Origin: Candidatus Nitrospira neomarina
GTDB lineage: Bacteria > Nitrospirota > Nitrospiria > Nitrospirales > UBA8639
DNA: 64,000 nt
Reading direction: 5' to 3'
Assembly (NCBI RefSeq): GCF_032051675.1
Contig: NZ_CP116968.1
Coordinates: 62,001 to 126,000 of the forward strand
Part shown: positions 38,543-47,800 of the stretch, piece after piece
Position numbering within the stretch: the first letter of the stretch is position 1
How the letters are laid out: every line of letters starts with the position of its first letter
Notes under the pieces: generated by a model
What the model saw: only the letters and a program-made list of their open reading frames with translations
The model's database searches: none
What the model was told of the DNA's origin: nothing
Translations under genes and position numbers: made by a program

Positions 38543-39757
38543 ATGAAGACCCGTATTCTGATTCATCAGGCACCAGCCGTGCCGGTCGACGCGCAACCTC
38601 TTGAAATTGTCGAGCGGAAAGGCAAGGGGCATCCCGATACGATTTGTGATGCCCTTGCTGAAGCCGTGTCCATTCAACTGTCCAAGGTGTATCAGGAAAC
38701 CTTTGGTCGTATTTTGCACCATAATATCGATAAATGCCTGCTGGTGGCGGGTCAGGTGAAATTGCATCTGGGCGGTGGTCGGGTCACCCACCCGATGCGC
38801 CTGATCCTTGGGGACCGGGCTTCCTTCGGCGTTCCAGGAAAAACGATCCCCGTGTCTGACATCGCCGTTGAGACGGCGCGAACGTGGATCAAGAGCCATT
38901 TGCCCAATGTGAATCCCGATACCCACATGAGGTATCAAATTGAGTTGCAACCGACTTCTGCTGAACTCGGGGCGATTTTTGAACATGGATCGGGGGTACT
39001 TCCCGCGAACGATACTTCAGCCGGGGTCGGCTATGCTCCGCTGACTCCCACCGAACGATTGGTGGTGGATCTTGAGCAGTATGTAAACGGGACCCGGTTT
39101 AAGCGGGCGTTTCCGGAAACCGGTGAGGATGTCAAAGTCATGGCCGTTCGAATGGACTGGATGCTGTCACTGACGGTGGCCATGCCGTTTCTTGCCAAGC
39201 GGATCACCACAGAAAAAGCTTATTTTGCTCGAAAGGCGAAGGTCCTTCAGAATGTGCAGCGCTTTATTAATGAGCAACCTCATTCCTGTAAACGAGTGGA
39301 CGTGGTCGTGAATGCGCTTGATCGCCCGGGTCAAGGACTGAAGGGCATGTATTTAACACTGTTGGGAACCTCTGCGGAGCAGGGAGATTCAGGACAGGTG
39401 GGACGGGGGAATCGCATTTCAGGGGTCATCGCGCTGAATCGACCAATGAGCGGGGAGGCCGCGGCCGGGAAAAACCCTGTCAGTCATGTCGGGAAAATTT
39501 ATAATGTGTGGGCTCGTGAACTGGCCCTGAAGGCATATGAACAAATACCAGGGGTCCGCGATGCCACGGTATGGATGGTCAGTCGGATCGGTGCACCGGT
39601 GAACGAACCACTGGTTGTCTCAGCTCAGGTCGGGGTGAAGAAGGGATTTTCACTAAAGCGGATCTCGGGGGAGGTCCAGGAATTGATCAAACATGAGCTG
39701 GCCGACATGGAAAGTTTTTGTGATAACTTGGCCAAAGGGCAATTCGGAGTCTACTAA
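38543..39757 (+). CDS. S-adenosylmethionine synthetase, archaeal type
   Basis: A 404-residue protein of the archaeal-type methionine adenosyltransferase family (PF01941), not the classic bacterial MetK. Signatures: EIVERKGKGHPDTICD near the start, HHNIDKCLLVAGQV, GSGVLPANDTSAGVGYAPLT, and GRGNRISGVIALNRPMSGEA. It makes S-adenosylmethionine from methionine and ATP. This type also occurs in a minority of bacteria, among them some Nitrospira as far as I know. It follows the mlaC-like gene by 12 bases. Confidence 0.93.
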   Translation: MKTRILIHQAPAVPVDAQPLEIVERKGKGHPDTICDALAEAVSIQLSKVYQETFGRILHHNIDKCLLVAGQVKLHLGGGRVTHPMRLILGDRASFGVPGKTIPVSDIAVETARTWIKSHLPNVNPDTHMRYQIELQPTSAELGAIFEHGSGVLPANDTSAGVGYAPLTPTERLVVDLEQYVNGTRFKRAFPETGEDVKVMAVRMDWMLSLTVAMPFLAKRITTEKAYFARKAKVLQNVQRFINEQPHSCKRVDVVVNALDRPGQGLKGMYLTLLGTSAEQGDSGQVGRGNRISGVIALNRPMSGEAAAGKNPVSHVGKIYNVWARELALKAYEQIPGVRDATVWMVSRIGAPVNEPLVVSAQVGVKKGFSLKRISGEVQELIKHELADMESFCDNLAKGQFGVY

Positions 39758-40085
39758 ACAAAATAAATCGCAGGTCCGGAGGGATGAACGGGGTAGATCC
39801 ACTTTCGTATTTCATGGAATTCAAATAACCGGAATGAGTCAATGGTGATAATAATGTCAAAGATAACAAGGGTTTGATCCATTGAGAATAGAATGGAAAC
39901 AGCTCGCATTGAAGACCAATTAAAAACTGTGTGATTTGCCGGAAGAGAAATGGGGCATTTTCCCTCATTAAGGAGCACCATATGTATTTCCTGTGGTTTT
40001 CAGAGCAAAGATTAGCCTTCAAGGTTTCTATTATTCTTTTGTTTTGTTATAGAAGGATTCATACCTTCTAATTTTTGCAAAGTAA
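39758..40085. other. AT-rich intergenic region with terminator-like hairpin before the histidine kinase
   Basis: This 328-base stretch is notably AT-rich. Apart from the hairpin at 40050-40070 (listed separately) I see no gene in it. No Shine-Dalgarno motif stands before the kinase ATG. Confidence 0.4.
40050..40076 (+). terminator. intrinsic-terminator-like hairpin
   Basis: The arms TAGAAGG (40050-40056) and CCTTCTA (40064-40070) pair perfectly around a 7-base loop and are followed by ATTTTT. It could end transcription from the S-adenosylmethionine synthetase operon, or form a leader element, since the kinase ATG is only 15 bases after the hairpin. Confidence 0.45.
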
Positions 40086-41276
40086 ATGCAACAGAACCTC
40101 GATATTAGCTCGCTGCCGCGCGAACAAAATAACCTCCGCATCATGGCCGATAGGATGCCCGGCATGATCTGGATTGCGGGAATGGATACGCGCTGCACGT
40201 ATTTCAATACGTCATGGTTAACGTTTACGGAACGAACGCTTGAGCAAGAGCTGGCGATGACGTGGACAGACGGGATTCATCCCGATGATCGCCAGCGATG
40301 TCTCGACACGTACTTGGAAGCGTTCCACGGCTGGCTGAGCTTTCGAATGGAGCACCGCCTGCGCCGGGCGGATGGCCAATATCGTTGGGTCTTACATAGC
40401 GGCGTGCCTTGGATGACAGAAGACGGCGACCATGGCGGATACTTGGGGTCGTGTGTCGATGTCACTGATCTCAAACGATGCAAAGGGGCTCTCCAAGCTC
40501 AGCATGAAGATCTCGGGCACCTCATGCAGGCCCGCACGGCCTCCCTGCTCGTGACCAATGCCCGCCTGCAACAGGAGATGGCTGAACACAAGCAGGCCGA
40601 GCATCAGCTGATTGAACAGCAAACTCAACTTCGTGTCTTGGCGGCAGAAGTCTCGGTGGCCGAAGAACGGGAACGGCGGCGAATTGCCATCGGTCTGCAT
40701 GACGACATCGGGCAGGTCCTGGCGCTTCTCAAGCTCAAAGCAGGTGAGTTGACGGAATCGGAGGCCGACGGAAAAACCGGGCAGCTCCTCAAGGATATCC
40801 GCGACTTGGTGAATCAAGCCGCTCGGGCCACCCGCTCAGCCACGTTTGAGTTGAGTTCCCCGGTTCTCTACGAACTGGGGCTGGAGGCCGCCATCCAGAG
40901 CCAGGGTGAGCAGCACACACAACAAAACGGCCCCGCATTCCATTTTAAAACCGATCACCAGGTGACCATGCTGATTGATAACACGCGCGTCGTGATTTTT
41001 CGTATCGTCCAGGAACTATTGCGCAACATTCGGAAACACGCGTGCGCATGTAACACGACAGTCTCCATCTGTCGTAATGGGGAACACCTGCAACTGACCG
41101 TGGAAGATGACGGAGTGGGATTCGATGCGTCCCGCATCGGTCACAGGGTTGGTCCAAAGGGTGGGTTTGGTCTTTTCAGCATCAGGGAACAAGTGAAGGG
41201 CATCGGGGGGCGCTTCAAGATCATGTCGTCCCTGGGCTGTGGGACTCAAGTGCTCATTGTCGTTCCGTTAGGGTAA
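40086..41276 (+). CDS. PAS-domain sensor histidine kinase (NarL/DesK-type)
   Basis: A 396-residue soluble kinase. A PAS domain (~12-130; WIAGMDTRCTYFNTSWLTF, HPDDRQRC, YLGSCVDVTDLK) is followed by a coiled coil (~145-190), a HisKA_3 dimerisation domain with His205 in AIGLHDDIGQVL, and a HATPase (FRIVQELLRNIRKHA, VEDDGVGFDA, GLFSIREQV). No membrane segment is present, so it senses a cytoplasmic signal. The response regulator 82 bases downstream is the likely partner. No clear ribosome-binding site precedes the ATG. Confidence 0.92.
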   Translation: MQQNLDISSLPREQNNLRIMADRMPGMIWIAGMDTRCTYFNTSWLTFTERTLEQELAMTWTDGIHPDDRQRCLDTYLEAFHGWLSFRMEHRLRRADGQYRWVLHSGVPWMTEDGDHGGYLGSCVDVTDLKRCKGALQAQHEDLGHLMQARTASLLVTNARLQQEMAEHKQAEHQLIEQQTQLRVLAAEVSVAEERERRRIAIGLHDDIGQVLALLKLKAGELTESEADGKTGQLLKDIRDLVNQAARATRSATFELSSPVLYELGLEAAIQSQGEQHTQQNGPAFHFKTDHQVTMLIDNTRVVIFRIVQELLRNIRKHACACNTTVSICRNGEHLQLTVEDDGVGFDASRIGHRVGPKGGFGLFSIREQVKGIGGRFKIMSSLGCGTQVLIVVPLG

Positions 41277-41358
41277 GTCATCGCTGTGTGGTTATCCGCG
41301 ACCATGCTTCATGTCCAGACGATGAGTGGTGCACCGCATACACACAGGGAGACCGCAC

Positions 41359-42012
41359 ATGAATACCCGAATTCTTCTGGCCGATGATCATCAGATTATC
41401 CGTGAGGGTCTTGCTTCTTTGTTGGAAAGGCAATCTGACATGGAAGTAATCCAGCAAGTCAGCGACGGGCTCCAAGCCGTGAACTTGAGCCGCGACTTGA
41501 GACCAGATGTGGTCGTCATGGATGTGACCATGCCCGGGTTGAACGGCATTGAGGCAACCCGCCTGATCACCAATGGCGTTCCTGCGGTGAAAGTGCTCTG
41601 TCTTACCGTGCATGAAGACACACGGTTCATTTCAGCCGTGCTCGACGCCGGTGCCTCAGGCTATGTGCACAAGGACTGTGCGTTTGAAGAACTGGTCACG
41701 GCCATTCATACCGTGATCGGGCACCAGATATACCTCTGTCCCCGAATCGCCGGCACGGTGGTGGATGACTACAAGGCCCGCCGGCCTGAATCAGTCGCTT
41801 CAGTCTTCTCGCAGTTGACAGAGCGAGAACGGGAGATTGTGCAGCTGCTCGCAGAAGGGCAAAGCACCAAAGCGATTGCCGATCGGTTGTGCCTGAGCGT
41901 GAAAACAGTCGGCACGCACCGCGAACATTGCATGGCCAAGTTGCAGCTCCAAAACCTGGCCCAGCTCACCAAGTATGCCATCCGGGAAGGCCTGACCTCC
42001 GTAGACTCGTAA
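41359..42012 (+). CDS. LuxR/NarL-type response regulator
   Basis: A 217-residue regulator: receiver (~1-120; MNTRILLADDHQIIREG, phospho-Asp55 in VVVMDVTMPGLNG, Lys in GYVHKDCAF) and C-terminal HTH (~150-212; LTEREREIVQLLAEGQSTKA, LSVKTVGTHREH). ATG 41359 follows GGGAG; an upstream GTG at 41326 is rejected. It is the expected output of the histidine kinase just upstream; targets are unknown. Confidence 0.93.
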   Translation: MNTRILLADDHQIIREGLASLLERQSDMEVIQQVSDGLQAVNLSRDLRPDVVVMDVTMPGLNGIEATRLITNGVPAVKVLCLTVHEDTRFISAVLDAGASGYVHKDCAFEELVTAIHTVIGHQIYLCPRIAGTVVDDYKARRPESVASVFSQLTEREREIVQLLAEGQSTKAIADRLCLSVKTVGTHREHCMAKLQLQNLAQLTKYAIREGLTSVDS

Positions 42013-42111
42013 CCCGTCGACACGAATAGTGCTCGAACACCCCTGAAACCCTCAGGCAATCCCCTCGCCATCCGCCTGTTAATGACTCACAAATACCGTG
42101 ACTTCCGTGTC

Positions 42112-42132
42112 CCTCCCCTTTGAAAGGGGAGG
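42112..42132. repeat. palindromic element, possible terminator or REP-like sequence
   Basis: CCTCCCCTT (42112-42120) and AAGGGGAGG (42124-42132) are perfect 9-base complements around TGA, followed by T and a G-rich run (GGGGTAGGG). Similar GC-rich palindromes occur as dispersed repeats in many bacteria. There is no U-tract, so it is not a classic intrinsic terminator, although it sits 100 bases after the response regulator stop. Confidence 0.5.
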
Positions 42133-42210
42133 TGGGGTAGGGTAGAAACCCCCAAAACAAACACTCTCGTTGACTGGTAGGCGCCCCTCGCGGTGATGGT
42201 CTACTTCCAT

Positions 42211-42253
42211 CTCAGGTTTTTAGCACCTCAATCTCAGCAATTGCCTGATTGTC
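42211..42253 (+). repeat. island repeat, copy A
   Basis: Begins CTCAGGTTTTTAGCACC and ends CAGCAATTGCCTGATTGTC. It matches copies B (44513-44553) and C (62527-62570) in sequence and orientation; the 3' part holds the inverted pair TCAG/CTGA around a 7-base loop. Copy A is the most divergent of the three. The flanks of the copies are unrelated. Confidence 0.65.
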
Positions 42254-42449
42254 GATAGAGCACAAGATTGTCAACAATATGACGTATTCCCATGCGACCG
42301 AACCATTCTAGTGACCATGAGAATGTAACCTCTATTCGACCAAACGAGCCCAGATAGCAGGTGAAATGCTGAACGCGACTGTGTGCTCCTCCGAACAAGA
42401 CCGAACCAGAACCATGAGGAAGACATGAACGCAGATAAGGAATACCGGC

Positions 42450-42908
42450 ATGGCCATCACCATTGTCCTGGCTGACGACAACCGGGCATATCGTGAGCAC
42501 CTGCGGAACAAGCTGAATCAAGAACCGGACATGAGCGTGGTGGCCGTAGTGGAGAATGGTCAAGCGGGGGTTTGGGCGATTCAAGACCTGGCACGGCAGG
42601 GTCAGGCCCCCGATCTGGTTATCGTGGACGTCACCATGCTCCCCATGAATGGCATGGAAGCCACCCGCCAAATGCTGTCCTCGCACCCGAGGGTGAAAGT
42701 ATTGGCGCTCTCCATGCACGACAACAAACAATTTGTGGAGGCCATGGTCCGGGCCGGTGCGTCCGGCTATATGCTGAAAGACGACTCCTTCGCCGACCTC
42801 ACCCGCGCTATCCGCACCGTGGCTGCAGGCCATACCTATTTCAGCCAAGGCCTGAACCTCCCCGGCTCCGGCGGAAAACCGCCGGCCACTCCAGGGGTCG
42901 GGCCCTAA
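42450..42908 (+). CDS. stand-alone receiver-domain protein
   Basis: A 152-residue receiver (IVLADDNRAYREHL; candidate phospho-Asp60 in LVIVDVTMLPMNG, which has one residue more than the usual D-x-x-MP-x-x-G spacing; Lys in GYMLKDDSFADL). It resembles the N-terminal half of NarL-type regulators, but instead of an HTH it ends in a Gly/Pro-rich tail (GSGGKPPATPGVGP). It may be a truncated regulator or a phosphate sink. It lies next to an IS element and may have been cut by rearrangement. Confidence 0.75.
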   Translation: MAITIVLADDNRAYREHLRNKLNQEPDMSVVAVVENGQAGVWAIQDLARQGQAPDLVIVDVTMLPMNGMEATRQMLSSHPRVKVLALSMHDNKQFVEAMVRAGASGYMLKDDSFADLTRAIRTVAAGHTYFSQGLNLPGSGGKPPATPGVGP

Positions 42909-43141
42909 GATCCGCCGACCTCACGCTGCATAGGTGGCCGTTACCCCAAGCTCCACCTCGCCCCTTGCCTCAACCTACCAACCCTTAACTCCTGACCCAG
43001 ACTGCCTTATCCCCTCACATTGTTCGACGCCTCCCGCCCGGTCCCAGGGGTGGAGGCTCGTATCCATCGGCGGGCCTTGTGTGAGCCCTTCGACAAGGCT
43101 TGTATGGTGTCTACAGCTCAATTTTTGAGAAGCTAAGGAGA

Positions 43142-43298
43142 ACTGGGGTGGAGGGACATCGACTACCATCTGCCGCACAGCGGACAGACTCCCTGAGAAC
43201 TCTCCCACCCACACCACAAACGTCGATGAAGAATCTCGCGGCAGGGACTCTGACCGCCGATTTACCTGCAAGCTCACGTTGGTGTGTGCCACCCCAGT
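43142..43298 (+). ncRNA. candidate IS110 bridge RNA region
   Basis: The non-coding stretch upstream of an IS110 recombinase is where bridge RNAs are encoded in the IS110 group. Here ACTGGGGTGG (43142-43151) and CCACCCCAGT (43289-43298) are perfect complements that would close a ~157-base structure ending 32 bases before the recombinase gene. Size and position fit, but internal loops matching target and donor were not verified. Confidence 0.35.
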
Positions 43299-43330
43299 GT
43301 CATTCATTCATTTCTTTCTAGGAGGCTACG

Positions 43331-44287
43331 ATGATACAACCCGCTCTGAATGTCGGCGTGGATGTGGCCAAAGACGCCGTTGTAGTCGCGTGCGCTGAGT
43401 CACGGTTTCCGGTCCAGAGTATTTCCAATCAGCGGGCCCTCTTGCGGGCATGGCTGAAATCTCTCCCGGCAGGCAGCCGCATCGGCTTGGAATCCACTGG
43501 CGATTACCACGAATTGCTGGCGGACCTGGCACAGGCCCTAGGGCATACCGTCTTCCTGCTGAACCCTTTGGAGACTCGGCACTACGCCAAGGCCATGGGC
43601 AACCGGGCCAAAACCGACCGGGTGGATGCGGAATTAATCGCCAGACTCATCGCCCAAGAGCATAGGCGCTTGCGCCCCTACACGCCCCCCACGCCCAACC
43701 AACGCAAGCTGGACCGGCTCATTCGCCGGCGCGCTACGATCGTCCGCCTCAAAGGCACGCTGAAGCTGAGCATGCGTAATTTGGGCGGCTTTGCCGCCGA
43801 ACTCAAGGCCGTGGTGAGCAAGCTGGAGGCCTTGATTGCCAAGATTGATGCGACCCTGTCCGCGCTGGCTGCCGGCTCACCTCAACACCAGGAGGCGCAA
43901 CAGCGGGTGCAAACCATTGTGGGCGTCGGTCCTTTGGTCGGCATCAGCTTGACCAATACGCTGCAGCGTGTGCCGTTTCGCAAGGCGGATGCCTTCGTCG
44001 CCTTCACCGGGTTGGATCCGCGTGCGAATGACTCGGGGCGCAAAGCGGGGCGCCGCCGCTTGTCCAAACGCGGCCCCGCCGAGTTGCGCCGGTTGCTGTT
44101 TAACGCCGCGATGGCGGCCATCAAAACTAAAGTCTGGAAACCGATCTACGAATCGTACCGCACGCAAGGCTGGAGCACGACAGCCTCGTTGGTGATCATC
44201 GCTCGTAAAATCGCCCGGGCCGCTTGGTCGATTCATCATTACCGTACAACATTTCATCCAGAGCGGATCACACAAGGTTTGACATAA
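43331..44287 (+). CDS. IS110-family transposase (DEDD recombinase)
   Basis: A 318-residue IS110-type recombinase of full length. The N-terminal RuvC-like DEDD domain has NVGVDVAKDAVVVA (first Asp), GLESTGDYHELL (Glu) and KTDRVDAELIARL (Asp pair). The C-terminal Transposase_20 domain has TIVGVGPLVGISL and FTGLDPRANDSG followed by KRGPAELRRLLF, the region with the serine of the family. The gene looks intact. AGGAGG lies just before the ATG. It separates the metabolic region from the toxin gene. Confidence 0.95.
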   Translation: MIQPALNVGVDVAKDAVVVACAESRFPVQSISNQRALLRAWLKSLPAGSRIGLESTGDYHELLADLAQALGHTVFLLNPLETRHYAKAMGNRAKTDRVDAELIARLIAQEHRRLRPYTPPTPNQRKLDRLIRRRATIVRLKGTLKLSMRNLGGFAAELKAVVSKLEALIAKIDATLSALAAGSPQHQEAQQRVQTIVGVGPLVGISLTNTLQRVPFRKADAFVAFTGLDPRANDSGRKAGRRRLSKRGPAELRRLLFNAAMAAIKTKVWKPIYESYRTQGWSTTASLVIIARKIARAAWSIHHYRTTFHPERITQGLT

Positions 44288-44302
44288 ACCATAGAATCTC
44301 AG

Positions 44303-44327
44303 GGCAGGCTCCGCGAGTTGGCCTGCC
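44303..44327 (+). other. hairpin after the transposase gene
   Basis: GGCAGGC (44303-44309) and GCCTGCC (44321-44327) pair perfectly around an 11-base loop, 15 bases past the transposase stop. No U-tract follows, so it may be part of the element's right end and not a terminator. Confidence 0.5.
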
Positions 44328-44386
44328 TTCTCGTGGCTCCCGTCCGCCCACTCTTGATGTGACCAGGCGGGGCGTCACTGGTTTTG

Positions 44387-44412
44387 GGTCCTTTTGCCTA
44401 ACCAAAAGGACC
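44387..44412. other. 10-bp perfect inverted repeat
   Basis: GGTCCTTTTG (44387-44396) and CAAAAGGACC (44403-44412) are separated by 6 bases. It is the strongest hairpin 3' of the IS110 gene and may lie in or at its right end; a G-U pair could extend the stem. Confidence 0.5.
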
Positions 44413-44512
44413 TGGGCTGCCGGGACGAAATCCGGCATTTATCGTACCTGTTCATAATCCCCCGTTTATGTCATTGAGTAATACCAACCCCCTGTCCCCT
44501 CACAGGGCCTCT

Positions 44513-44553
44513 CTCAGGTTTTTTGAACCCCAAAATCAGCAATGGCCTGATTG
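44513..44553 (+). repeat. island repeat, copy B
   Basis: Starts CTCAGGTTTTTTGAACC and ends ATCAGCAATGGCCTGATTG. It contains two small inverted pairs: GGTT/AACC and AATCAG/CTGATT. It lies between the IS110 element and the giant toxin-like gene, 271 bases before the latter's ATG. The rest of 44413-44823 shows no gene. Confidence 0.7.
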
Positions 44554-44823
44554 GCGGTCCCTGGTAAAAGGATTACCCTGCGCACGAATCACGCAGTCGA
44601 CCCCCACCGTATGATTCAGGACTCAAGGAACCTCGCAATCGTAGGGGAACCCTATGCAGTCTGACGCGTCCGGCCCAAGAACTGAGCGCCCATGGCGCGG
44701 ACCGTTATATATATGAGCCGATACCACACCCGGCGATGATGCATGGCAAGACCTGACCTTTCATATGCCCTTTCATACAAAGAAAATAGCCTACAGCTAA
44801 TTATCTAATCATCCAGGAGATTT

Positions 44824-47800
44824 ATGATGTCCACCTTGCGTCTACCGCCAGCCCAGGAGGCTTTGCAGCAATTCCGGGAAAATCACCCCGAGATGAATTC
44901 CATTCAGCAAATCGTCAGCATCCCAGAAGACGAATTTGTGAAACTGTATGGAAAGAAGCTGGCAGGCGGAGATCGAGAGGCGAGACAAATTCATAGAACA
45001 GCGGCCAATCTTCAGGAAAGTGCTGCGTTGCTTTGGGTAAATATCAAAGATGCCGTTTCTCCCTATTTGAAACAAACACTATTCAACAATCTGCCAGAAA
45101 ATCTGCCGGAAGCATTCATTAATCAGCAGGAATCAATTCCTGGATACAATCGGCTATTTGGCAATCTGGATTTTATTGAGTGTGATCACTACCGCTCTAT
45201 TTTTGGTCCGGCGGCGTATTTCGTGGATCTGATGCGGTTCGTTGAGCAAAATATTACTCAAAAAAATCCAATTCCGTCATGGTGTTCTTTGGAAGAGCGT
45301 AGACCTGATTTAGCTCGAATTCGGTTGGATGCGATCAATACCAGCGATCTGATTCCGTATATTGATCTGGTTAATGAGTTACTGGAAGCTTTTGTAAAAA
45401 CAGGGGGGGGCGCCGATCGTGACACCTACGAGGTGGTCAAGGATGAGATCTTCCCAATGTCCCTGCCATTCGATTTGCCGTTGGCAGAAATTCGGAGTTA
45501 TTTGAAACAACTCAAAACCAGTTTGCATCAGATCTATCAAACTTTTGAACCGTCTCTGGGTCAGAACGAGACAATAATCAAACATCTGATCACCAGAGAA
45601 TTTCTGGAGTTATCGCCCAAAGAGTTTAGTGTAATCATTTCAGAAATTTCGCAACCTGCTGATTTATCCCAACGCTATGGGGTTGTTGATGCCTCATTAC
45701 CTGGCAATGCAGGGTTAGAAAATGTGGAGGTGTTCTTAGCGCAAACAGGGTTGACCCGCAAACAACTGAATGAATTGATCTTTCAGGATTTAGATCGACA
45801 TGAGGTGAATGCAGGGCTGTCTCGGTTATTATTTATCAACAATGTGAATGATGGGTTGGGGTATCTGACGATCGCCCCCAACACACCAGACCCCGAATAT
45901 CCCAACCTTCTTTTTGACAAATTGCTCAACTTGAGCTCTCAAAAGCTGGATCGCATCTATCGATTTTTGCGGCTCTCCCGCAAGTTGGGCTGGTCGTTTG
46001 CAGAGCTGGATTGGGCGCTGCGATCGCTAAGGTCCCCCTATGTTGCCGAAACCGCTCTCCGATTTGACGGTATCAACGATTATGTGGCCTGCCGTAATGT
46101 GAGCCAAGTAACGGGCAAGGAGTTCACGGTTGAAGCCTGGATCAATCCATCCCGCGCTGGCAGCCACGTGATCTTGAGTAAGGGGAGTCAGGCGGACCAG
46201 CAACTACACTTTATGGTGTGGATTAATGCTTTCAACCAATTATCGTTTTATGGGCGGACACCTGCCAACCCCTTTGAAATGGCGAGTCTTTACACGATTC
46301 CCAGCGATGCCTTTACCCATATTGCGGTGATGGTAGCGGAGAAGACCGTCCGGTTTTATATCAACGGCAGACCCGATCAGGGTGCTACCTTGACGACACC
46401 GCTGGAGGTGGTGGGCGAAGATCTCAATATTGGGCGTGACCTGACCGCTAAATTTTTTGCCGGGGTGCTTAAGGAAGTCCGGATTTGGAAAGTTGCCCGT
46501 ACTCCTAATCAAATCGCAAACGACCGCTACGGCCGCCTTGCTGATGAAACGGAGAACCTGATCGGCTACTGGCCACTAATCGAAACCGTTGATCACTCAT
46601 TAACTGACCTATCTGGGAGTGGCAACCACGGCAAGCTGGGCGGTGAGGGATTTGCTGCCCAACCTCAATGGGTGCGTCGAGACCTGGTGCTGGATTCCCC
46701 ACAGCAGCTTCAGTCCCAAGCTTCTGTATACTTTCCCCAGGACTACACATCGCAGCCTGTGGAGGCAATGCGCCCGTTACCTTCCCCGCCGATCCTTACT
46801 CGGGAAACAGTGCTGCATCTGGACGGCGATAATGATGTGCTCGTGATTCAAAACGCGAAAAACTGGGGCTTGGGTCGGTTAGATCGGTGGACCCTGGAAT
46901 TGTGGTTCAATGCCACCGATCGCAAGAAGCTGGCTAATCGTCAGCAGGTGCTTTTTACCCAGGGAGATAAGGAAGCTGGCCTGAGCATTTACTTGTTTAA
47001 GGATCGACTCTATGTGCTTCAGTGGTGCAACAACTTTGAGCAGACTGAATTCCGGTCGTCCCTGCTCCTCACGCAAAAAAATCCTAAATTTACCTACGAT
47101 CACTGGCACCATCTGGCGGTGACCCATAACGAGTTTCCGGCCACGGACCCACCGTTGCCCCTTGATGTGATTGAAGTTCGAGCCTTTTTGGATGGGACCC
47201 CCCTCACCACCGCAGACCAGACGACCGAGGTGGCTCCAGGATTTCGCCTGAGCCCGGTGGGCGCTGTCTGTCTTGGGGGGCTGGCGGAGGGAATGATCAC
47301 CGGGTTTGATGACGGCCCCACGAAGCCGGGCACGGAAGATCAGCACTTCTTTGCCGGGCAGATTACCGAGCTGCGTCTGTGGCGGACGGTCAAATCGGCG
47401 GAGGAGTTGAGGCGCGATCGCATCGTGGCCCCCATGATTACCCCCGATCTGTTGGCCTATTTGCCGTTGGATGAAGGTACTGGCTGGTTAGTGCGCGATA
47501 GGGCGGGGGCACAACATGGCAATCCGTTTACGGGGACACTGCAACAGCGCCAAATTGCCCTGCAAACTACCCATACCGATACCGAGCTGGTGAATATCTA
47601 TTCCCATTACGACAAGCCAGAGGCATTGGCCTGGAAGGATTACTTCTACGCGGGAAGACTGCGGATTGCCAACAAGAATGATGCCGTTGGGGTCACGTTC
47701 CTGAGTCGTCATCCTGACGGTACTGGTACAGATCAGTACTACCGCCTGAGTCGGGATGCCGATCACCCCACGTTCCATCTGGTGGCCCATCCGGCTGGGG

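Larger units (their letters stand above)
43100..44460 (+). mobile_element. IS110-family insertion sequence (approximate limits)
   Basis: It consists of a transposase gene and the flanking non-coding ends. IS110 elements often lack terminal inverted repeats and target duplications, so borders cannot be fixed by eye; the limits given enclose the upstream structured segment and the two 3' hairpins. Only one copy is seen in the window. Confidence 0.6.

Noticed and set aside
44824..44860. A signal peptide on the giant protein
   Set aside because: The N terminus (MMSTLRLPPAQEAL) is not hydrophobic; Tc proteins usually leave cells by other routes.
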